From an uncultured Macellibacteroides sp. (GTDB taxonomy: Bacteria; Bacteroidota; Bacteroidia; Bacteroidales; Tannerellaceae), in assembly GCF_963667135.1 (NCBI RefSeq), contig NZ_OY762974.1, positions 2,046,001 to 2,110,000 of the forward strand: a stretch of DNA of 64,000 nucleotides. The letters run 5' to 3'. Both the position numbers and the translations under genes were made by a program. The notes under the pieces are model-generated. The model was not told the DNA's origin. It made no database searches and saw only the letters and a list, made by a program, of their open reading frames with translations. Shown here in pieces: positions 51,539-60,988 of this stretch. How positions within the stretch are numbered: the stretch's first letter is position 1; every line of letters begins with the position of its first letter.

Positions 51539-52228
51539 TTATGCTATGGATAACGTTAAGATACTAATGCGGGTCCCTTCAATAGCACTTAGACAGCTAG
51601 CACACGCCCCGATTGTAGCCCCTGTTGTAAGTACATCATCTATAACCAGAACATGCTTTCCAATCAGCGGTTCTTCCGATTTTACGCTGAAAATATTTTG
51701 CACGTTTGTCCACCTGTCGAACACATTTTTATGGGTTTGCGTATTGGTTTTCCGGATTCTCGCCAAGGCTTTGTTTTCTATAGGAAGCAGGCATACCGAA
51801 GCAATTCCGCGGGCAATCCACTCGGCCTGATTGTATCCTCTTTTTTTCTGTCTTTGCGAGTGAAGCGGAACAGGCAGCAACAAATCAATTCCTTCGAAGA
51901 ATCCTTTTTCGTGCAAGGCCAGTGCAGCCTGTCGGCCCAATTGGAAACCGGCTTCTTTTTCGCCTTTGTACTTGATTGCGTAAATAAGTTGCTGAACTTT
52001 GCCTCCCTTCTCGTAATGCAGGTATGCCGTAGCTTTTTCTATTTCAATTTTTCCTGTAAACAGTTGTTCGGCCGGATTAAACGGGCGCAGGTGATAATTG
52101 GTGCGTGGTAGTTTGTATATGCAACTCAGACAAAGGCATTTTTCTCCGTCTACCAACAATTCGCCGCACAAGAGGCAAAGGCGGGGGAAGAAAAGTGCAA
52201 GCAGATCATGCAAAATCTTCATCTTCAC
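51539..52228 (-). CDS. ComF-family phosphoribosyltransferase-like protein
   Basis: 229 residues. N-terminal zinc-finger-like cysteines (CLLC...CLCLSC, about 17-36), then a phosphoribosyltransferase domain with VLVIDDVLTTGATIGACA. ComF is known for a role in natural transformation DNA uptake in Firmicutes; in Bacteroidota the role is not established. It overlaps recX by 23 bases and is third in the prmC-recX-comF operon. Confidence 0.9.
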   Translation of the reverse strand: MKMKILHDLLALFFPRLCLLCGELLVDGEKCLCLSCIYKLPRTNYHLRPFNPAEQLFTGKIEIEKATAYLHYEKGGKVQQLIYAIKYKGEKEAGFQLGRQAALALHEKGFFEGIDLLLPVPLHSQRQKKRGYNQAEWIARGIASVCLLPIENKALARIRKTNTQTHKNVFDRWTNVQNIFSVKSEEPLIGKHVLVIDDVLTTGATIGACASCLSAIEGTRISILTLSIA

Positions 52229-52694
52229 CTCCTCTTACAAGTTGCTTCAGACAGCGGGAGGCAAGATTCGTTTCGAAACCTCTTCCGGCAGCAAACCTAA
52301 GCAGCTTAAGAAATTCTTCCCGGTTATCTTTTGCTTTTACGCTTTTCTTTTTATCCTTAAGAATGGAAAACAGGATGTCGTAATAATACTGTTCGTCTAT
52401 CTGATTCAAGGCATCTTCTCTTATTGAAGCATTGATACCCCTGTTTCTGAGTTCAAAATCAATTTTAATACGACCCCATTTGTTGAAACGAAGCTTGTCG
52501 TTTACAAAACTACGGCAAAACCTTATCTCATCAATAAATTTCTCCTCCACGAGCCGGCGGATAATCCGCTCTTTAGCTTCGGTAGAAACATCTGCCGTTT
52601 CCATTTTCTTTTTTATGTCGAAAATACATCTTTCGGCCACCGAGCAAAAGGCGGCACATTGGTGTAGAAGTTCAGCTTCGTTTGTCTGTTTCAT
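52206..52694 (-). CDS. recX: RecX-family regulator of RecA
   Basis: 162 residues of helical RecX repeats: RRLVEEKFIDEIRFCRSFVNDKLRFNKWGRIKI and FELRNRGIN, followed by the third repeat. RecX limits RecA filament growth. Overlaps prmC by 4 bases and comF by 23 bases, so the three are translated together. Confidence 0.9.
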   Translation of the reverse strand: MKQTNEAELLHQCAAFCSVAERCIFDIKKKMETADVSTEAKERIIRRLVEEKFIDEIRFCRSFVNDKLRFNKWGRIKIDFELRNRGINASIREDALNQIDEQYYYDILFSILKDKKKSVKAKDNREEFLKLLRFAAGRGFETNLASRCLKQLVRGGEDEDFA

Positions 52695-53536
52695 CGTTCG
52701 GCCTGTATCATCCGGTCTTTGCCCGGTATGTCTTTTAAGATTTCAACGGAAGAATATCCTTCCTCTCTCAGTAAATCGGCCACCTCATTCCCGTACTGCG
52801 CATTGATCTCGAAGTACAGAGAGCCTCCTTTTCGTAATTTATCTTTTCCGAACCGGGCAATAGTCCTGTAAAAAAGTAACGGATCATTATCGTCGACAAA
52901 TAAGGCAAGATGAGGCTCGTAATCCAGTACGTTAGCTTCCATATTTTCTTTTTCACATTGTTTTACGTAAGGAGGGTTGCTCACAATTACATCAAAAATG
53001 CCGGGAATATCATCGAAAGCCTGTCGGTTTAGTATGTCGGTCTGTATAAATGTGACTGGCGTTTTATTGCTCTCCGCATTTTGTCGGGCTGTTGCAATCG
53101 CTTCTGCAGAGATATCGGCAGCAACTACAGCCGCATCCGGAAGATTTTTAGCCAGAGTAACAGCTATACAACCGCTGCCGGTCCCGATATCAAGTATCCT
53201 GGATGCGTGGGAGTGGTGACGGCCAATTATAAGGTCCACCAGCTCTTCCGTTTCCGGCCGGGGGATAAGAACAGATGGATTTACCCTAAATGTGAGGTCG
53301 TAAAAATAAGCAGTTCCCAGTATATATTGGATCGGCTCGTTTTGTTTCAAACGAGTGAGAATAGCCTCGATTTCTTGTTTTTGCGAATCGGATATTTGTA
53401 TATCTTTGTCGAAGAATAGACTATGGTGCGATACTCCACAGCAATTTTCTGTCAGAAGACGGGATAGACTACGGATTTCTTCCTCGGAATAAATTCCTTT
53501 CAGAGAGTCGTGTATATAAGCCAAGGTCTCGTTCAT
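52691..53536 (-). CDS. prmC: Release factor glutamine methyltransferase
   Basis: 281 residues. IPRPETEELV at 91-100, SAM loop LDIGTGSGCIAVTLA (116-129) and the catalytic NPPY at 187-190, which binds the Gln side chain of release factors. First gene of prmC-recX-comF. Confidence 0.95.
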   Translation of the reverse strand: MNETLAYIHDSLKGIYSEEEIRSLSRLLTENCCGVSHHSLFFDKDIQISDSQKQEIEAILTRLKQNEPIQYILGTAYFYDLTFRVNPSVLIPRPETEELVDLIIGRHHSHASRILDIGTGSGCIAVTLAKNLPDAAVVAADISAEAIATARQNAESNKTPVTFIQTDILNRQAFDDIPGIFDVIVSNPPYVKQCEKENMEANVLDYEPHLALFVDDNDPLLFYRTIARFGKDKLRKGGSLYFEINAQYGNEVADLLREEGYSSVEILKDIPGKDRMIQAER

Positions 53537-53553
53537 GTGTAAATGTTTTGGTA

Positions 53554-53585
53554 CAAAAATAGTTCAGAATTGGTAAATAAGCAAA
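53554..53585 (-). promoter_or_regulatory. prmC: Promoter of prmC-recX-comF
   Basis: Minus strand TTTG (53582-53585), 20-nt spacer, TATTTTTG (53554-53561), 17 bases before the prmC ATG. Confidence 0.6.
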
Positions 53586-53592
53586 GAAAATA

Positions 53593-54627
53593 ATGCAGAT
53601 TGAAGAGAAATATATGGCACGATGCATTGCGCTGGCCCGAAAAGGAGCAGGCAGTACGTCGCCCAACCCGATGGTTGGCGCCGTAATAGTTCACAATGGC
53701 AGAATCATTGGAGAGGGGTATCACCGCCGTTGTGGAGAAGCTCATGCTGAAGTGAATGCTATCCGGGCGGTTAAGGACGAAAGTCTGCTTCCTCAATCAA
53801 CCATATATGTTAGTCTTGAGCCCTGTTCTCATTTTGGTAAAACGCCTCCATGTGCGGATTTGATAATCCAGAAACGGATTCCGAGGGTGGTTGTGGGATG
53901 CCTGGATCCTTTCCCGGAAGTGTCCGGCAGAGGTGTCCGTCGTTTGGAAGAAGCAGGAGTTGAAGTCGTAACCGGCGTACTTGAGTCAGAGGCAAAGGAA
54001 TTGAACCGCTTTTTCTTTACATACCAGACTACCCGTCGCCCTTATGTTATTCTTAAATGGGCGCAGAGCAGAGATGGTTTTATTGACGGAGCCAGAAATG
54101 ATGACCGGATAGTACCGCTAGTCCTATCGTCGCCCGAGACTATGCGTATGGTTCACAAACTCCGCGCAGAAATGGATGCCATTATGGTTGGAACCAATAC
54201 CGTGCTTAATGATAACCCTTCCCTTACAGTAAGGCATTGGGCCGGGAAAAACCCACTTCGGGTAATAGTAGACAGAACGTTACGGATTCCGTCTCACTTC
54301 CATGTATTGGATGGTTCGGTTCCTACACTTGTTTTTACTGAAAAAACAGTGGAAAGCCGCCCTGGTGTAGATTATGTTGCAGCGGACTTCTCATCCAATC
54401 TTTTACAACAGGTACTTGATAGTTTGTCGGAGAGGAAGATTCAGTCCCTTTTAGTAGAAGGCGGAACCGAGTTGTTAAATAGTTTTATAAAAGCCGGACT
54501 GTGGAATGAAATAAGGGTGGAAACTGCCCATGTATATTTGAAAGATGGTATTCCGGCTCCTGCAATAGATAAATTAGCTTACAGTACTATTTTACGAAAT
54601 GGTTCAAAAATTGATTTGTATCGTTAA
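53593..54627 (+). CDS. ribD: Bifunctional pyrimidine deaminase/reductase of riboflavin synthesis
   Basis: 344 residues. Deaminase half (1-150): H51-A-E53 and PCSHFGKTPPC with the zinc cysteines C78 and C87. Reductase half (about 155-344) binding NADPH: LKWAQSRDGFIDG, GTNTVLNDNPSLTVR and LVEGGTELLNSF. It catalyses the second and third steps from GTP to riboflavin. It diverges from prmC across a 56-base gap; other rib genes are not in view. Confidence 0.95.
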   Translation: MQIEEKYMARCIALARKGAGSTSPNPMVGAVIVHNGRIIGEGYHRRCGEAHAEVNAIRAVKDESLLPQSTIYVSLEPCSHFGKTPPCADLIIQKRIPRVVVGCLDPFPEVSGRGVRRLEEAGVEVVTGVLESEAKELNRFFFTYQTTRRPYVILKWAQSRDGFIDGARNDDRIVPLVLSSPETMRMVHKLRAEMDAIMVGTNTVLNDNPSLTVRHWAGKNPLRVIVDRTLRIPSHFHVLDGSVPTLVFTEKTVESRPGVDYVAADFSSNLLQQVLDSLSERKIQSLLVEGGTELLNSFIKAGLWNEIRVETAHVYLKDGIPAPAIDKLAYSTILRNGSKIDLYR

Positions 54628-54716
54628 TATATTTTTTTTAATGGGCTCAATCTGGGCATTGACACTAAAATATTATAAATATTGATTAAGATGGGGTGTA
54701 AAGCAAAAAATGTTTC

Positions 54717-54724
54717 TACTTTTG
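54717..54724 (+). promoter_or_regulatory. -7 box of the DUF6242-type gene
   Basis: TACTTTTG, 29 bases before the preferred ATG at 54754; it lies after an earlier in-frame start at 54682 and so rules that start out. Confidence 0.5.
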
Positions 54725-54753
54725 TGCCTTATATGATTAAACTTATGCTTTTG

Positions 54754-56100
54754 ATGAAAAATAAATTAGTACTATTCCTTGTTGGTTGTTGTGTCTTGGC
54801 TCTTTCCTCATGCTTAGGAAATGATGAAGTGGAAACTCAGACTATCAAAGATCCTCAGGTGAAAGCTTTTTCGTTGAAAAACGATTCTGTTTCCGGATTG
54901 AATAGTGTTAAGTTTTCGATAGATCAGTTGAATGACCGTATCTACAATATAGATTCGATGCCTTATGGCACTAAAATCGAAAAAGTTGTTTGTACCTTTA
55001 CTCCTTCTTCAGGTTTTTATGCATTGCAGGTTTATCAGGAGGCAACAGGTGATACCATCATGTGGAACGGATCGGATTCGCTTAACTTTTCGAAGCCGGT
55101 GATTTTTATTACTACCGCATATGATGGTGTAACTAAAAAAACGTATCATGCACAGGTGAACATTCACCAGTGTGTACCTGATTCTCTTGAATGGGGATTA
55201 TATACAAACCAAATGTTGCCAAAAGCTACGCTGAACCAACAAGTGCTGATGAGTTCTGATAGCACTACATATTATATGTATGCACAAACCTCAGCAGGAT
55301 TTGAATTATACAAGTCTCCGGCTACAGATACTCCGGTTTGGACATTGGCTACCCTTACAGGTTTCCCTGCTGATGCATTGTTAAAACAAGCCGCTTTCTT
55401 TAATAACGAAGTATATGTGCCTTCGGCTGCAGGTGTTTTATATCATTCTGCTAACGGATCTGATTTTGTTCCTGTAACAGGATCTCCTGTTATTGCTGCA
55501 TTGTATGGAGCCATAAATAAAGATAGTAATTCCGACCCTGTTTTATCCCTACTTGTAAAGGATGGCAATGCATATCGTTTTGCTGCGATGAGCGAATCCG
55601 GAACGTTTAGTTTAGGTGAAGTTGCTCCGGATCAGTTCCCTGTAGAAGGTTTTTCGAGCCATTCTTATACTTCCATGTATTACGAACGACTTATGGTTGT
55701 TGCAGGTAAAACAAAGGCAAATCAGTTAACGAATGCTGCATGGAGTACATTTGATGGAAAGTCTTGGGCACTTCTTACAGATGAGTCCTCTTCTTATTTC
55801 GAAAAGAAAGAAGGCGCTGCACTGGCTTATTATGATGACAAGTTCTACCTGATTGGCGGATTAAACGCATCCGGAAACGGATCAAAAGAAATCCATTTGT
55901 CGATCGATAAAGGGGTATCCTGGGCATTGGCCGATTCGATGGTTATGTTGCCATCGGCATTTGCCGGCAGGGGTTACTCTTCTGTTGTGGTTGAGAAAAA
56001 TAAATATATGCTTATTTTCGGAGGAAAAACAAGCAATAATGCTGCTTCGCTGAATGAAATCTGGCGTGGACGTATTAACCGATTGGGCTTTAAGGAGTAG
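54754..56100 (+). CDS. DUF6242-type lipoprotein, propeller-like
   Basis: 448 residues from MKNKLVLFLVGCCVLALSSC (lipoprotein signal, Cys20). An earlier in-frame ATG at 54733 would add seven residues; starts further up precede the promoter. The body has an N-terminal Ig-like region (to about 130) and Kelch/BNR-like repeats (YDDKFYLIGGLNASGNGSKEIHLSIDKGVSWALADSM; MLIFGGKTSN). From memory it matches DUF6242 in the same Bacteroidales position between ribD and the DUF6089-type gene. No function known. Confidence 0.75.
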   Translation: MKNKLVLFLVGCCVLALSSCLGNDEVETQTIKDPQVKAFSLKNDSVSGLNSVKFSIDQLNDRIYNIDSMPYGTKIEKVVCTFTPSSGFYALQVYQEATGDTIMWNGSDSLNFSKPVIFITTAYDGVTKKTYHAQVNIHQCVPDSLEWGLYTNQMLPKATLNQQVLMSSDSTTYYMYAQTSAGFELYKSPATDTPVWTLATLTGFPADALLKQAAFFNNEVYVPSAAGVLYHSANGSDFVPVTGSPVIAALYGAINKDSNSDPVLSLLVKDGNAYRFAAMSESGTFSLGEVAPDQFPVEGFSSHSYTSMYYERLMVVAGKTKANQLTNAAWSTFDGKSWALLTDESSSYFEKKEGAALAYYDDKFYLIGGLNASGNGSKEIHLSIDKGVSWALADSMVMLPSAFAGRGYSSVVVEKNKYMLIFGGKTSNNAASLNEIWRGRINRLGFKE

Positions 56101-56117
56101 AAAGTTCCTTTGAATAA

Positions 56118-56125
56118 TAATTTTG
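56118..56125 (+). promoter_or_regulatory. -7 box of the DUF6089-type gene
   Basis: TAATTTTG followed by C, 47 bases before the ATG at 56173. Confidence 0.4.
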
Positions 56126-56172
56126 CACTGCTTTTAACGTTAGAAAAGGTGTAGTAAACAAATTCAAAGGTT

Positions 56173-56880
56173 ATGACTTCAACTTTTTTTCAACGGGCGC
56201 TTCTGGTTTTTGTCATTAGTTTTTCTTTTGTCTTCTCGAAGGCGCAAGAATACAAATATGAGATTGGCGGAATGGCAGGCGGAGCTTTTTATATGGGCGA
56301 TGCCAATAAAACCAGTTTGTTTAAGGACATGAATCCGGCAGCCGGGGCGGTTATCCGTTACAATGCAAACTTTCGGTGGGCACTAAAAGGCTCTCTTGTT
56401 TGGGGAAAAGTTGCCGGTAGTACTGCAAATACAGAAAATGTATTTCCTGACCAGCTTCAGACCTCTTTTGAGAAGAACCTGGTTGATTTGGGAGGACAGA
56501 TAGAATTTAATTTTTTTCCGTATAGCGATAAATATACGTATGCTAATACGAAAAGATTTACACCTTATTTGTTTACAGGACTGGGAATAACAACTGCATT
56601 TGGTAACGGAAATACCTCTGCGGGAATAAATTTGCCAGTAGGAGTAGGGGCAAAATATAAACTTATAAACAGGGTTAACCTGGGTTGTGAGTTCTCTTTC
56701 AGAAAGTTGTTTGGCGACAATCTGGATATTACGGAGGATAACAGTTTGCTGGATAATCCGTATAAAATGAATAGCAGCGTATTTAAGAATAAAGATTGGT
56801 ATTCTTTTCTGCTGCTGTCGGTAACATGGGACTTTGGTCCACGGGATCGACCTTGTAATAATGAAGAAAGTTACTATTAA
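56173..56880 (+). CDS. DUF6089-type outer-membrane protein
   Basis: 235 residues with a signal peptide (about 1-24, ending SKAQ). Beta-rich small-barrel pattern (GGMAGGAFYMGDANKTSLF, LGGQIEFNFFPYSD, FTPYLFTGLGIT, LGCEFSFRKLFGD) and Cys near the end. Fits DUF6089-type proteins, located just before uppS and bamA in Bacteroidales. The 14-base gap to uppS suggests an operon. Confidence 0.8.
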   Translation: MTSTFFQRALLVFVISFSFVFSKAQEYKYEIGGMAGGAFYMGDANKTSLFKDMNPAAGAVIRYNANFRWALKGSLVWGKVAGSTANTENVFPDQLQTSFEKNLVDLGGQIEFNFFPYSDKYTYANTKRFTPYLFTGLGITTAFGNGNTSAGINLPVGVGAKYKLINRVNLGCEFSFRKLFGDNLDITEDNSLLDNPYKMNSSVFKNKDWYSFLLLSVTWDFGPRDRPCNNEESYY

Positions 56881-56894
56881 GAATATAAACAGGA

Positions 56895-57632
56895 ATGTCT
56901 TTGATTGATAAAATTGACAGAAGTCGCATACCTCAACATGTTGCAATCATTATGGATGGCAATGGTCGTTGGGCTAAATCCCGGGGGAAAGACCGCAGTT
57001 TTGGTCATATGGAGGGTGTTGTTTCTGTGCGTAAAGTGGTTGAGGCAGCTACTGAAATTGGTTTGAAGTACCTTACTCTATATACTTTTTCTACGGAAAA
57101 TTGGAACAGACCGGATGAAGAAGTGCAGGCGCTTATGAGCTTGCTTGTTTCTGCTATTCATAGAGAAACACCCGATCTGATGCGTAATAACGTTCGTCTG
57201 CTTGCTATCGGCGATTTAACAAGATTGCCAGACGATGCCCACGAAACATTGATGAGTTGCATCGAGCAGACTGCACCGAATACTGGAACTTCTATCGTTT
57301 TGGCGTTAAGTTACTCTTCCCGATGGGAACTTGTGGAAGCTGTAAAGTCTTTGTCTGTAGAAGTAGCTGATAAGAAAATTATTCCCAACAATATAACCGA
57401 AGCAGTGGTTTCGGATCATCTGTCAACTCGTGGTATACCCGACCCGGATTTATTAATCAGAACAGGGGGAGAAAAAAGAATCAGTAATTTCCTGATGTGG
57501 CAACTTTCGTATGCCGAATTGTATTTTACTGATGTTTATTGGCCTGATTTTAGAGAAGATGAGTTGTATGAAGCAATCTTGGATTACCAGTGCCGGGAAC
57601 GTAGGTTTGGTAAAACGAGTGAGCAATTATAA
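56895..57632 (+). CDS. uppS: Isoprenyl transferase (undecaprenyl diphosphate synthase)
   Basis: 245 residues. [20 protein letters not shown] with catalytic Asp21, [20 protein letters not shown], and [29 protein letters not shown]. Makes the C55 lipid carrier for peptidoglycan and other envelope polymers. Sits between the DUF6089-type gene and bamA, in an envelope-biogenesis cluster. Confidence 0.96.
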   Translation: MSLIDKIDRSRIPQHVAIIMDGNGRWAKSRGKDRSFGHMEGVVSVRKVVEAATEIGLKYLTLYTFSTENWNRPDEEVQALMSLLVSAIHRETPDLMRNNVRLLAIGDLTRLPDDAHETLMSCIEQTAPNTGTSIVLALSYSSRWELVEAVKSLSVEVADKKIIPNNITEAVVSDHLSTRGIPDPDLLIRTGGEKRISNFLMWQLSYAELYFTDVYWPDFREDELYEAILDYQCRERRFGKTSEQL

Positions 57633-57652
57633 TTATTAACAATAGCTGTTAT

Positions 57653-60334
57653 ATGTACAAAAGAATAGTGCTGTTTTTTATTTTTCTTGGCTTTGCTTTC
57701 GGAGCTTTTGCCCAGGAAAGTGACACTACAAAGGTTGAGAAAGAATCGGGCGAAGTTCCGGTTATTTCATATTCGTTATCACCGCAGAAATATAAGATTG
57801 AAGACATCAAGATAACGGGTGTAAAGAATTATGATGATTTTGTGTTAATCGGATTCTCCGGATTATCGGTTGGGGATATGGTATCTGTTCCCGGAGAGGA
57901 AATTACAGCTGCTGTAAATCGTTTCTGGAAACATGGCCTTTTTTCCGATGTGAAAATTCTGGCAAGTAAGATACAGGATGATAAAGTCTGGCTGGAAATC
58001 AGGTTAAAACAGCGTCCACGTATTTCGGAAGTTAATTACAATGGAATAAAAAAAGGAGAACGCGAAGACCTTGAAGCCAAACTTAATCTGAAAAAAGGAT
58101 TCCAGGTTACTCCAAACTTGATTGACCGGGCTAAAATTGTTATTAAGAAATTCTTCGACGGAAAAGGATTCAAAAACGTTGATGTGCAGATCGTGCAGAA
58201 AGACGATGTTTCCAAAGAAGGCGAAGTTATCGTTGATATCAATATCGACAAACACGAAAAAACAAAAATCAATCAGATTTTCTTTACGGGGAATAGCATG
58301 CTAAAGAATGCTGACCTGAAGAAGGCGATGAAGAAGACGAATGAAAAGTTTTCATTGAAGCGTGATTTCAAAACCAGCTTTAAGGAAATGTTCAGTACAA
58401 AGAAATTTGTGACAGAAGAATACGAAAACGACAAAAAGAATATCATCGGTAAGTATAATGAATTGGGTTACCGCGATGCTGTACTTTTATCTGATAGCGT
58501 TGTTAATCATGATGATAAGACTGTCGATATTTATCTATCGATTGATGAAGGGCATAAGTATTACCTTAAAGATGTAACTTTTGTAGGAAACACTCAATAT
58601 GCAACTGATTATTTGCAGGCTATCCTTGGAATGAAAGCAGGAGATGTGTATAATCAAAAGAAGCTTGGCGAACGTTTATCAAGCGAAGATGATGCGGTTT
58701 CTAACGTTTACTACAATAATGGTTATTTGTTTTTTGGAGCAGATCCTGTTGAAGTGGAAGTGGAAAATGACTCCATCGCATTGGAAATTCGTATTCAGGA
58801 AGGTCCGCAGGCAACTATCAACCGTATTATTATTAACGGTAACGATCGTTTATACGAAGATATTGTTCGCCGTGAGCTCCGTACTAAGCCGGGTATGTTG
58901 TTTAGCCGCGAAGACTTGATTCGTTCTGTTCGTGAGCTTGCTCAGATGGGACACTTTGACCCTGAAAATATGAATCCTAATCCTGTACCAGATGCAGAAA
59001 ACGGAACAGTAGATATTCAGTATAATCTTGTATCAAAAGCAAACGACCAGGTTGAATTCTCTGCTGGTTGGGGGCAAACAGGTGTAATTGGTAAGTTGAG
59101 TCTTAAATTCACCAACTTCTCAATGAAAAACTTCTTGAATCCATCTACTTATAAAGGTATTATCCCTCAGGGTGAAGGTCAGACTTTAACATTGAGCGGA
59201 CAGACCAATGGTCGTTATTACCAGGCATACAGTGTTTCCTTTATGGATCCATGGTTTGGAGGTAAGCGTCCAAATACTTTGTCGGTAAGTGCTTATTTCT
59301 CGATGCAGTCAGACGTTAGTAGTAACTATTTAAGTAGTAGCTCATACGGATACAATCCTTATTATGGATCAGGCTATGGTTACGGAGGTTACGGATCTGG
59401 TTACGGATCTGGTTACGGAAACTACGGAAGTTCTTATGGAAATTATGAACTTGCTTACGACCCTGATAAATCAATTAAAATGCTTGGATTGTCTGTTGGT
59501 TACGGTAAACGTCTTAATTGGCCTGATGACTATTTCCAGTTCATGCTTACATTGAACTATCAATTGTACATGATGAAAGATTGGGCATACTTCCTTGTTC
59601 AAAACGGAAACAGTCACAATATCAATTTGGAATTGATGTTGCAACGTAACTCTGTTGATAATCCATTGTATACACGTAAAGGTTCGCAGTTCTCTGTTTC
59701 TGTATCAGCCACACCTCCTTATTCTTCATGGGATGGAAAAGACTATGCTTCCATGTCTGACAATGATGAAGGTAAATTCAACTTTATAGAATACCACAAA
59801 TGGAAGTTCAAAGCCAAGATATTCTCTCCGTTAACTCCGCTTACAGTAAAGCGGACGCCGGTGTTGATGTCTCGTATTGAATACGGATTCCTTGGTTACT
59901 ATAATAAACACAAAAGATCACCTTTCGAAACATTCTATATGGGTGGCGACGGTATGAGTGGTTATTCAAGTACATATGCAACTGAAACGATTGGTCTTCG
60001 TGGTTACGAAAATGGTAGTATCGCCGGAAATAATGGTTATAACTCCTACGGATATGCCTACTCTCGTCTGGCAATGGAATTACGTTATCCTTTCCTTCTT
60101 GAACCAACATCTACTATTTACGGTTTGGTGTTTGCCGAAGCGGGTAACGCCTGGCAGAATCTGAAAGACTTTAGTCCGTTCGACCTGAAACGTTCTGCCG
60201 GTGTTGGTGTACGTATCTTCCTACCGATGATTGGTATGATGGGTATCGACTGGGCTTATGGTTTCGATAAGGTAAATGGTTCACGTACTTCCGGAGGAAG
60301 TAATTTCCACTTTATCATCGGACAAGAGTTTTAA
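57653..60334 (+). CDS. bamA: Outer-membrane assembly factor BamA
   Basis: 893 residues. Signal peptide (about 1-21), POTRA repeats (about 45-410, e.g. YKIEDIKITGVKNYDDFVLI, RISEVNYNGIKKG, KINQIFFTGNSMLKN, KYYLKDVTFVGNTQYATDY, ATINRIIINGNDRLYED) and an Omp85 barrel ending FIIGQEF. It folds and inserts outer-membrane barrel proteins. A Gly/Tyr/Ser-rich low-complexity segment of about 45 residues (about 563-607) interrupts the barrel and probably forms a surface loop. Downstream are two OmpH/Skp chaperone genes. Confidence 0.95.
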   Translation: MYKRIVLFFIFLGFAFGAFAQESDTTKVEKESGEVPVISYSLSPQKYKIEDIKITGVKNYDDFVLIGFSGLSVGDMVSVPGEEITAAVNRFWKHGLFSDVKILASKIQDDKVWLEIRLKQRPRISEVNYNGIKKGEREDLEAKLNLKKGFQVTPNLIDRAKIVIKKFFDGKGFKNVDVQIVQKDDVSKEGEVIVDINIDKHEKTKINQIFFTGNSMLKNADLKKAMKKTNEKFSLKRDFKTSFKEMFSTKKFVTEEYENDKKNIIGKYNELGYRDAVLLSDSVVNHDDKTVDIYLSIDEGHKYYLKDVTFVGNTQYATDYLQAILGMKAGDVYNQKKLGERLSSEDDAVSNVYYNNGYLFFGADPVEVEVENDSIALEIRIQEGPQATINRIIINGNDRLYEDIVRRELRTKPGMLFSREDLIRSVRELAQMGHFDPENMNPNPVPDAENGTVDIQYNLVSKANDQVEFSAGWGQTGVIGKLSLKFTNFSMKNFLNPSTYKGIIPQGEGQTLTLSGQTNGRYYQAYSVSFMDPWFGGKRPNTLSVSAYFSMQSDVSSNYLSSSSYGYNPYYGSGYGYGGYGSGYGSGYGNYGSSYGNYELAYDPDKSIKMLGLSVGYGKRLNWPDDYFQFMLTLNYQLYMMKDWAYFLVQNGNSHNINLELMLQRNSVDNPLYTRKGSQFSVSVSATPPYSSWDGKDYASMSDNDEGKFNFIEYHKWKFKAKIFSPLTPLTVKRTPVLMSRIEYGFLGYYNKHKRSPFETFYMGGDGMSGYSSTYATETIGLRGYENGSIAGNNGYNSYGYAYSRLAMELRYPFLLEPTSTIYGLVFAEAGNAWQNLKDFSPFDLKRSAGVGVRIFLPMIGMMGIDWAYGFDKVNGSRTSGGSNFHFIIGQEF

Positions 60335-60371
60335 TTAATGTGAAATGTAGTGTAAGATATAAACTACTGGT

Positions 60372-60379
60372 TATATTTG
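60372..60379 (+). promoter_or_regulatory. -7 box of the first OmpH gene
   Basis: TATATTTG followed by C, 38 bases before the ATG at 60418. Confidence 0.45.
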
Positions 60380-60411
60380 CAGTCTAACAGTTATTGTAGA
60401 ACTAAAAAAGA

Positions 60412-60933
60412 ATGATTATGAAAAAGATTTTCTACATGTGTTCAATGCTTCTTCTCTGTTCGTTTGCGGGCATGGCACAGAAGTTTGCTCTGATAGACAT
60501 GGAATATATTTTGAAGAATATCCCTGCCTACGAAATGACAAATGAACAGTTAAGCCAGCTATCTGAAAAGTGGCAGAACGAAGTCGAAGCAATTCAACAG
60601 GAAGCTCAGAATATGTATAAAACATATCAAAGCGATCTGGTTTTTCTCTCTGCCGAGATGAAAACCAAACGGGAAGAGGCAATCGTTCGTAAAGAACAGG
60701 AAGCTCAGGACGTGAAGAGAAAGTACTTTGGAGCCGAAGGCGAACTGTATAAAAAGCGGGAAAGTCTTATGAAACCGATGCAGGATGAAATTTACAATGC
60801 AGTGAAGACTATTGCTGAAGAGAAAGGTTACCAGGTAGTTGTAGACAGAGCGTCTGCAATGAGTATTATCTTCGCATCCCCTAAAATCGATATCAGTAAT
60901 GAAGTCTTGCTAAAATTAGGTTATTCAAAATAA
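60412..60933 (+). CDS. OmpH/Skp-family periplasmic chaperone (first copy)
   Basis: 173 residues (ATG at 60412; a second ATG two codons later, MKKIFYMCS, is equally plausible). Signal peptide ending GMAQ, then the OmpH pattern KFALIDMEYILKNIPAYEM, a charged coiled coil (about 42-130) and the end VDRASAMSIIFASPKIDISNEVLLKLGY. Skp-type trimers hold unfolded outer-membrane proteins on their way to BamA, which fits the neighbour. Confidence 0.92.
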   Translation: MIMKKIFYMCSMLLLCSFAGMAQKFALIDMEYILKNIPAYEMTNEQLSQLSEKWQNEVEAIQQEAQNMYKTYQSDLVFLSAEMKTKREEAIVRKEQEAQDVKRKYFGAEGELYKKRESLMKPMQDEIYNAVKTIAEEKGYQVVVDRASAMSIIFASPKIDISNEVLLKLGYSK

Positions 60934-60938
60934 TTGCT

Positions 60939-60946
60939 TAAATTTG
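60939..60946 (+). promoter_or_regulatory. -7 box of the second OmpH gene
   Basis: TAAATTTG, 42 bases before the ATG at 60989. Confidence 0.4.
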
Positions 60947-60988
60947 TGCGCTTTACCAGGATTAATAACAAGTAATAAAAAATAGAAA

